This document shows positions 61,632 through 64,000 of a DNA stretch of 64,000 nucleotides, piece by piece. The position numbers and the translations under genes are program-made. The notes below the pieces were generated by a model. The model saw only the letters and a list, made by a program, of their open reading frames with translations. It searched no databases and was not told the DNA's origin. This stretch comes from Myxococcota bacterium (GTDB lineage Bacteria; Myxococcota_A; UBA9160; SMWR01), in NCBI GenBank assembly GCA_022447545.1, contig JAKVBI010000018.1, forward strand, positions 1-64,000, written 5' to 3'. The first letter of the stretch is position 1. Each line of letters opens with the position of its first letter.

Positions 61632-62840
61632 ATGATGGCTGCTCTCACCGGCTGGTTGGCGGAGCTGTTGGACGGGCGTCCGCGCTGGATGAACGTTCTG
61701 ATGATCTTCTGCGCCTACATGGCGTTCGTCTACCTGCCGTGGGATCTGTTCATCAAGCCCGCTGCCATGGACCAGGAAGTCTGGTTCGGGATCATGTTCG
61801 TCGGCTGGCAGGCGAAGCTCGCCGAGCCCCTGCACTGGTTCGTCTACGCCACCGGGACCTACGGTTTTCTGCGCATGCGGACTTGGATGTGGCCCTGGGC
61901 ATCTCTCTACGTCTTTCAGGTGGCCTTCAGCATGTGGGCCTGGGCGGCGTGGTATCAGGACCGTTGGTGGCTGGGCCTGCTCCCCGCTGCGGTGTTCTGC
62001 GTCCCAGCCGTGGCACTATGGCGGGCTCGGGAGAGATTCCAACCCAACTCGTCACTGCGCGAGCGATATGGGGAATGGGCGCTCGTGACTGGGGCCTCTG
62101 GGGGGCTCGGCGCGGAATTCGCACGCGCTCTGGCGGCCGAAGGCATGTCCTGTCTGTTGACGGCCCGCCGTCGGGATCGGCTCGACGCCCTCGCCGAGGA
62201 ACTCGAACGTGACCACGGCGTAGCCACTCGGTCCATCGTCTGTGATCTCGCAGACCCCGTCGACGTCGAGCGTCTGGCGCAAGCCGCCGCTTCGCTCGAT
62301 TTGGGCCTGTTGGTCAACAACGCCGGGTACGGGTACCACGGCCGCTTCGACAAGCAGGCCACGGACAGGCTGAGAGACATGGTGTCCCTCAACTGCTCGG
62401 CACCGGTGGTCCTGACCAGTCGCCTGCTGCCGGCGATGCGTGAGCGCAAGCGCGGAGCTGTGATCATCACGGGGTCGGTGTCCAGTTATCAGCCGCTCCC
62501 CCTCCATGCCGTGTACGCGGCCACCAAGGCATTCGACCAACACTGGGGGGAGGCCCTGGCCACCGAGCTTACCGCCGAAGGAATCGATGTGTTGGTGGTT
62601 GCGCCCGGGGTCACGGAGACAGAGTTCCAGGCGGTCGCGGGTGAGCTCCCCCACGGCGGAGCACCCCCCGCTGCGGTGGTGCGCGAGGCCCTCGAAGCCC
62701 TCGGTCGCCAGACGACCCTGATCACGGGATGGTTCAACTGGGCGCGCGCCATGGTGGCCAGCCGCTTACTGCCTCGTCGCCTGGCCGCCTACGCGGGCCG
62801 TTGGGTGACGGAGAAGCACACCCCGAAGGAGATGCGCTGA
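61632..62840 (+). CDS. Short-chain dehydrogenase with an N-terminal membrane domain
   Basis: 402 residues from ATG 61632 (61635 also possible), with GGAGGG upstream. Residues about 15-130 contain four hydrophobic helices (WMNVLMIFCAYMAFVYLPW, VWFGIMFVGWQ, WASLYVFQVAFSMWAWAAW, LGLLPAAVFCVPAVALW). An SDR domain follows from about 150: TGASGGLG, VNNAGYGYHG, TGSVSS, and YAATK. The SDR part resembles DltE/YqjQ-like reductases. The membrane part resembles small Trp-rich integral proteins and may bind a lipid substrate. Probably a membrane-bound lipid or steroid-type oxidoreductase. Confidence 0.8.
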   Translation: MMAALTGWLAELLDGRPRWMNVLMIFCAYMAFVYLPWDLFIKPAAMDQEVWFGIMFVGWQAKLAEPLHWFVYATGTYGFLRMRTWMWPWASLYVFQVAFSMWAWAAWYQDRWWLGLLPAAVFCVPAVALWRARERFQPNSSLRERYGEWALVTGASGGLGAEFARALAAEGMSCLLTARRRDRLDALAEELERDHGVATRSIVCDLADPVDVERLAQAAASLDLGLLVNNAGYGYHGRFDKQATDRLRDMVSLNCSAPVVLTSRLLPAMRERKRGAVIITGSVSSYQPLPLHAVYAATKAFDQHWGEALATELTAEGIDVLVVAPGVTETEFQAVAGELPHGGAPPAAVVREALEALGRQTTLITGWFNWARAMVASRLLPRRLAAYAGRWVTEKHTPKEMR

Positions 62841-62873
62841 GGGGCTCGGCGGGGCGGCGCCCCGTGGGCTCAC

Positions 62874-63371
62874 TCAATCCCCTCGCAGAAAACTCGTGGC
62901 CAGCGCGTCGGCATATTCGTTCCAACGCGAGCCCTCGTGGGCCCGGATCCATTGGAGGGAGACACCCGGATGTGAGCCCGCCAGTGCGTACAACTCCTGA
63001 ACGAGTTCCAGGTTCGCGATGGGTCCTTTCGAGCGTCGCCAACCCCGGCGCTCCCATCCCGCCGCCCATTCGTTGACGGTTTTTACACAAAGCTGACTGT
63101 CGGAGTACATGGGGAGTTCGGCATCTTCGGGAAGCACGCGGTACGCGGCGATCAGCGCCGTCAGCTCCATGCGGTTGTTGGTGGTGTGTTCCTCGCTGCC
63201 GTGGTCCTCTTGCACGATCTCACCGTCTTCGACCCACACCCAACCCCAACCGCCCCGGCCGGGGTTACCCGAGCAGGATCCATCCGTGAAGACCCCAGCG
63301 CTCGGGCCTCCGCGGTAGCGGGCGAGCACCTGGTCGGGAGTCAACAGGTCTTCTCGAAATCTGGGTCCCAC
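62874..63371 (-). CDS. rnhA: Ribonuclease HI
   Basis: 165 residues, GTG start. Catalytic carboxylates D30 (VFTDGSCSGNPG), E69 (NNRMELTAL), D91 (YSDSQL) and D155 (WNEYAD), plus the catalytic His H145. Degrades RNA in RNA-DNA hybrids. An extra 20 residues before the first strand make it a little longer than E. coli RNase HI. The basic protrusion is present (WERRGWRRSKGP). Confidence 0.95.
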   Translation of the reverse strand: MGPRFREDLLTPDQVLARYRGGPSAGVFTDGSCSGNPGRGGWGWVWVEDGEIVQEDHGSEEHTTNNRMELTALIAAYRVLPEDAELPMYSDSQLCVKTVNEWAAGWERRGWRRSKGPIANLELVQELYALAGSHPGVSLQWIRAHEGSRWNEYADALATSFLRGD

Positions 63372-63438
63372 GGTTCCCCCCGTTTTCCATCGAGCGGCCG
63401 AGGGTAACCGGCGCAGTGGAATCTGCCGGGGGGCGGGC

Positions 63439-63801
63439 CTAGAAATTCACGCCCAGGGCGACGAAAGGACCCCGGGCCTGGGGATCCAGGCCCTGGCGCC
63501 CCGTGGCCTGGCCGTCGTAGCCCAGCAGTCGGTAGCTGCCCGTGAGTGTCACGCCTCCCAACAACCGCACCCGGGCCCCGGTCTCGATGTCAAAGACGGA
63601 CCCCGCACGGCCCACCGAAAACCCCCTGCGCATGGCGAACAACACGAGCCGCTCAGCGGCCGCCGGGGCGATGTGGACTGCATTGTCCAGCACGTCGATC
63701 CCGGGGTGGAGTCGTCGCCCCTCCGCTTGCGCAGATGAGGCCAGGGCGAGGCTGAGAAGCAGGGACCATGTGCAGAATACGCGCAACAAGCTGGGCTCCA
63801 C
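63439..63801 (-). CDS. Small exported protein, possibly outer-membrane associated
   Basis: 120 residues, GTG start. Signal peptide (LLRVFCTWSLLLSLALASSAQA). The mature part alternates hydrophobic and polar residues with Gly turns (VRLLGGVTLTGSYRLLGYDG) and ends ALGVNF, a terminal aromatic as in beta-barrel outer-membrane proteins. Too small for a full barrel unless it oligomerises. I do not recognise the family. Confidence 0.5.
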   Translation of the reverse strand: MEPSLLRVFCTWSLLLSLALASSAQAEGRRLHPGIDVLDNAVHIAPAAAERLVLFAMRRGFSVGRAGSVFDIETGARVRLLGGVTLTGSYRLLGYDGQATGRQGLDPQARGPFVALGVNF

Positions 63802-63864
63802 GGGTGTGGGTTTTCCAACTCATCGGTGGTTTCCCGCAGACCTTGAATCTCGGCAGCTGGGGGT

Positions 63865-64000
63865 TCAGCGCGCTTTGCGCCCCTTCCGGGCCCTGGCCGT
63901 TCGGCTTCCCTGAGGCGACGTTGCGTATCCGGCTAGAAATTCCCGTTGGTAGCGCTCGAATTCTCCCGCCAGCACGGCCTTGCGGGCCCCCTGAACGAGC
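63865..64000 (-). CDS. tgt: C-terminal fragment, probably tRNA-guanine transglycosylase
   Basis: Only the last 45 codons are inside the window; the gene enters from the right edge. LVQGARKAVLAGEFERYQREFLAGY resembles the end of Tgt (R-IREAI-x-x-GRF-x-x-F-R-x-EFLARY), followed by a basic tail unique to this protein. Tgt swaps guanine 34 for preQ1 in queuosine synthesis. The match is short and remembered, so the call is tentative. Confidence 0.45.
   Translation of the reverse strand, partial: LVQGARKAVLAGEFERYQREFLAGYATSPQGSRTARARKGRKAR

Overview
The window is GC-rich, densely coded chromosomal DNA from a Gram-negative bacterium. An outer-membrane porin, a SurA-type chaperone, LolA-like and BtuF-like periplasmic proteins and YidC point to a double membrane. 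A ParABS-bactofilin cluster, a small protein resembling a Myxococcus family and an ATP synthase with b and b' subunits suggest a lineage formerly grouped with the Deltaproteobacteria (Myxococcota or Binatota-like). That placement is inferred from gene content only. GTG and TTG starts and 4-bp stop/start overlaps are common. I see no insertion sequence, prophage or CRISPR array.

The centre (about 21.6-44.5 kb) is very probably the replication-origin domain. On the left arm, all on the minus strand, lie rpmH, rnpA, yidD, yidC, jag/khpB, two parS sites, rsmG, parA, parB, a bactofilin and the ATP synthase genes for b', b, delta, alpha, gamma, beta and epsilon. On the right arm, on the plus strand, lie dnaN, gyrB, gyrA, hemL, two small AtpI-like proteins, atpB (a), atpE (c) and tmk. 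Gene polarity flips in the 366-bp AT-richer gap between rpmH and dnaN, the best oriC candidate. dnaA, recF, mnmE and mnmG are absent from their customary places. The ATP synthase is therefore split across the origin: F1 plus b/b' on one side, a and c on the other.

Left flank (1-21.6 kb): a partial porin; an operon of a DUF2064 glycosyltransferase, YgfZ and a MobA-like nucleotidyltransferase; an SDR; tRNA-Ala(CGC); a ferritin-like diiron protein divergent from a TetR regulator; a PfkB kinase with a receiver-XRE regulator; enolase coupled to a LolA-like protein; a BtuFCD-type ABC importer; a ComEA-like protein; polyprenyl diphosphate synthase; RadA; and bioB-bioF-bioD behind a good candidate BirA operator.

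Right flank (45-64 kb): uvrA with a SurA-type chaperone; a chain of sugar/phosphate enzymes running into mfd and a PAS histidine kinase; a ribosomal protein L3 gene away from the S10 cluster followed by rlmE; a VOC protein; a NarL-type response regulator; a membrane-anchored SDR; RNase HI; a small exported protein; and a fragment that looks like the end of tgt.

The most interesting items are the parAB-bactofilin arrangement with a parS site covering the rsmG start codon, the origin-split ATP synthase, the free-standing rplC-rlmE pair, the candidate BirA box and a possible alternative-pairing RNA element near 1.5 kb.
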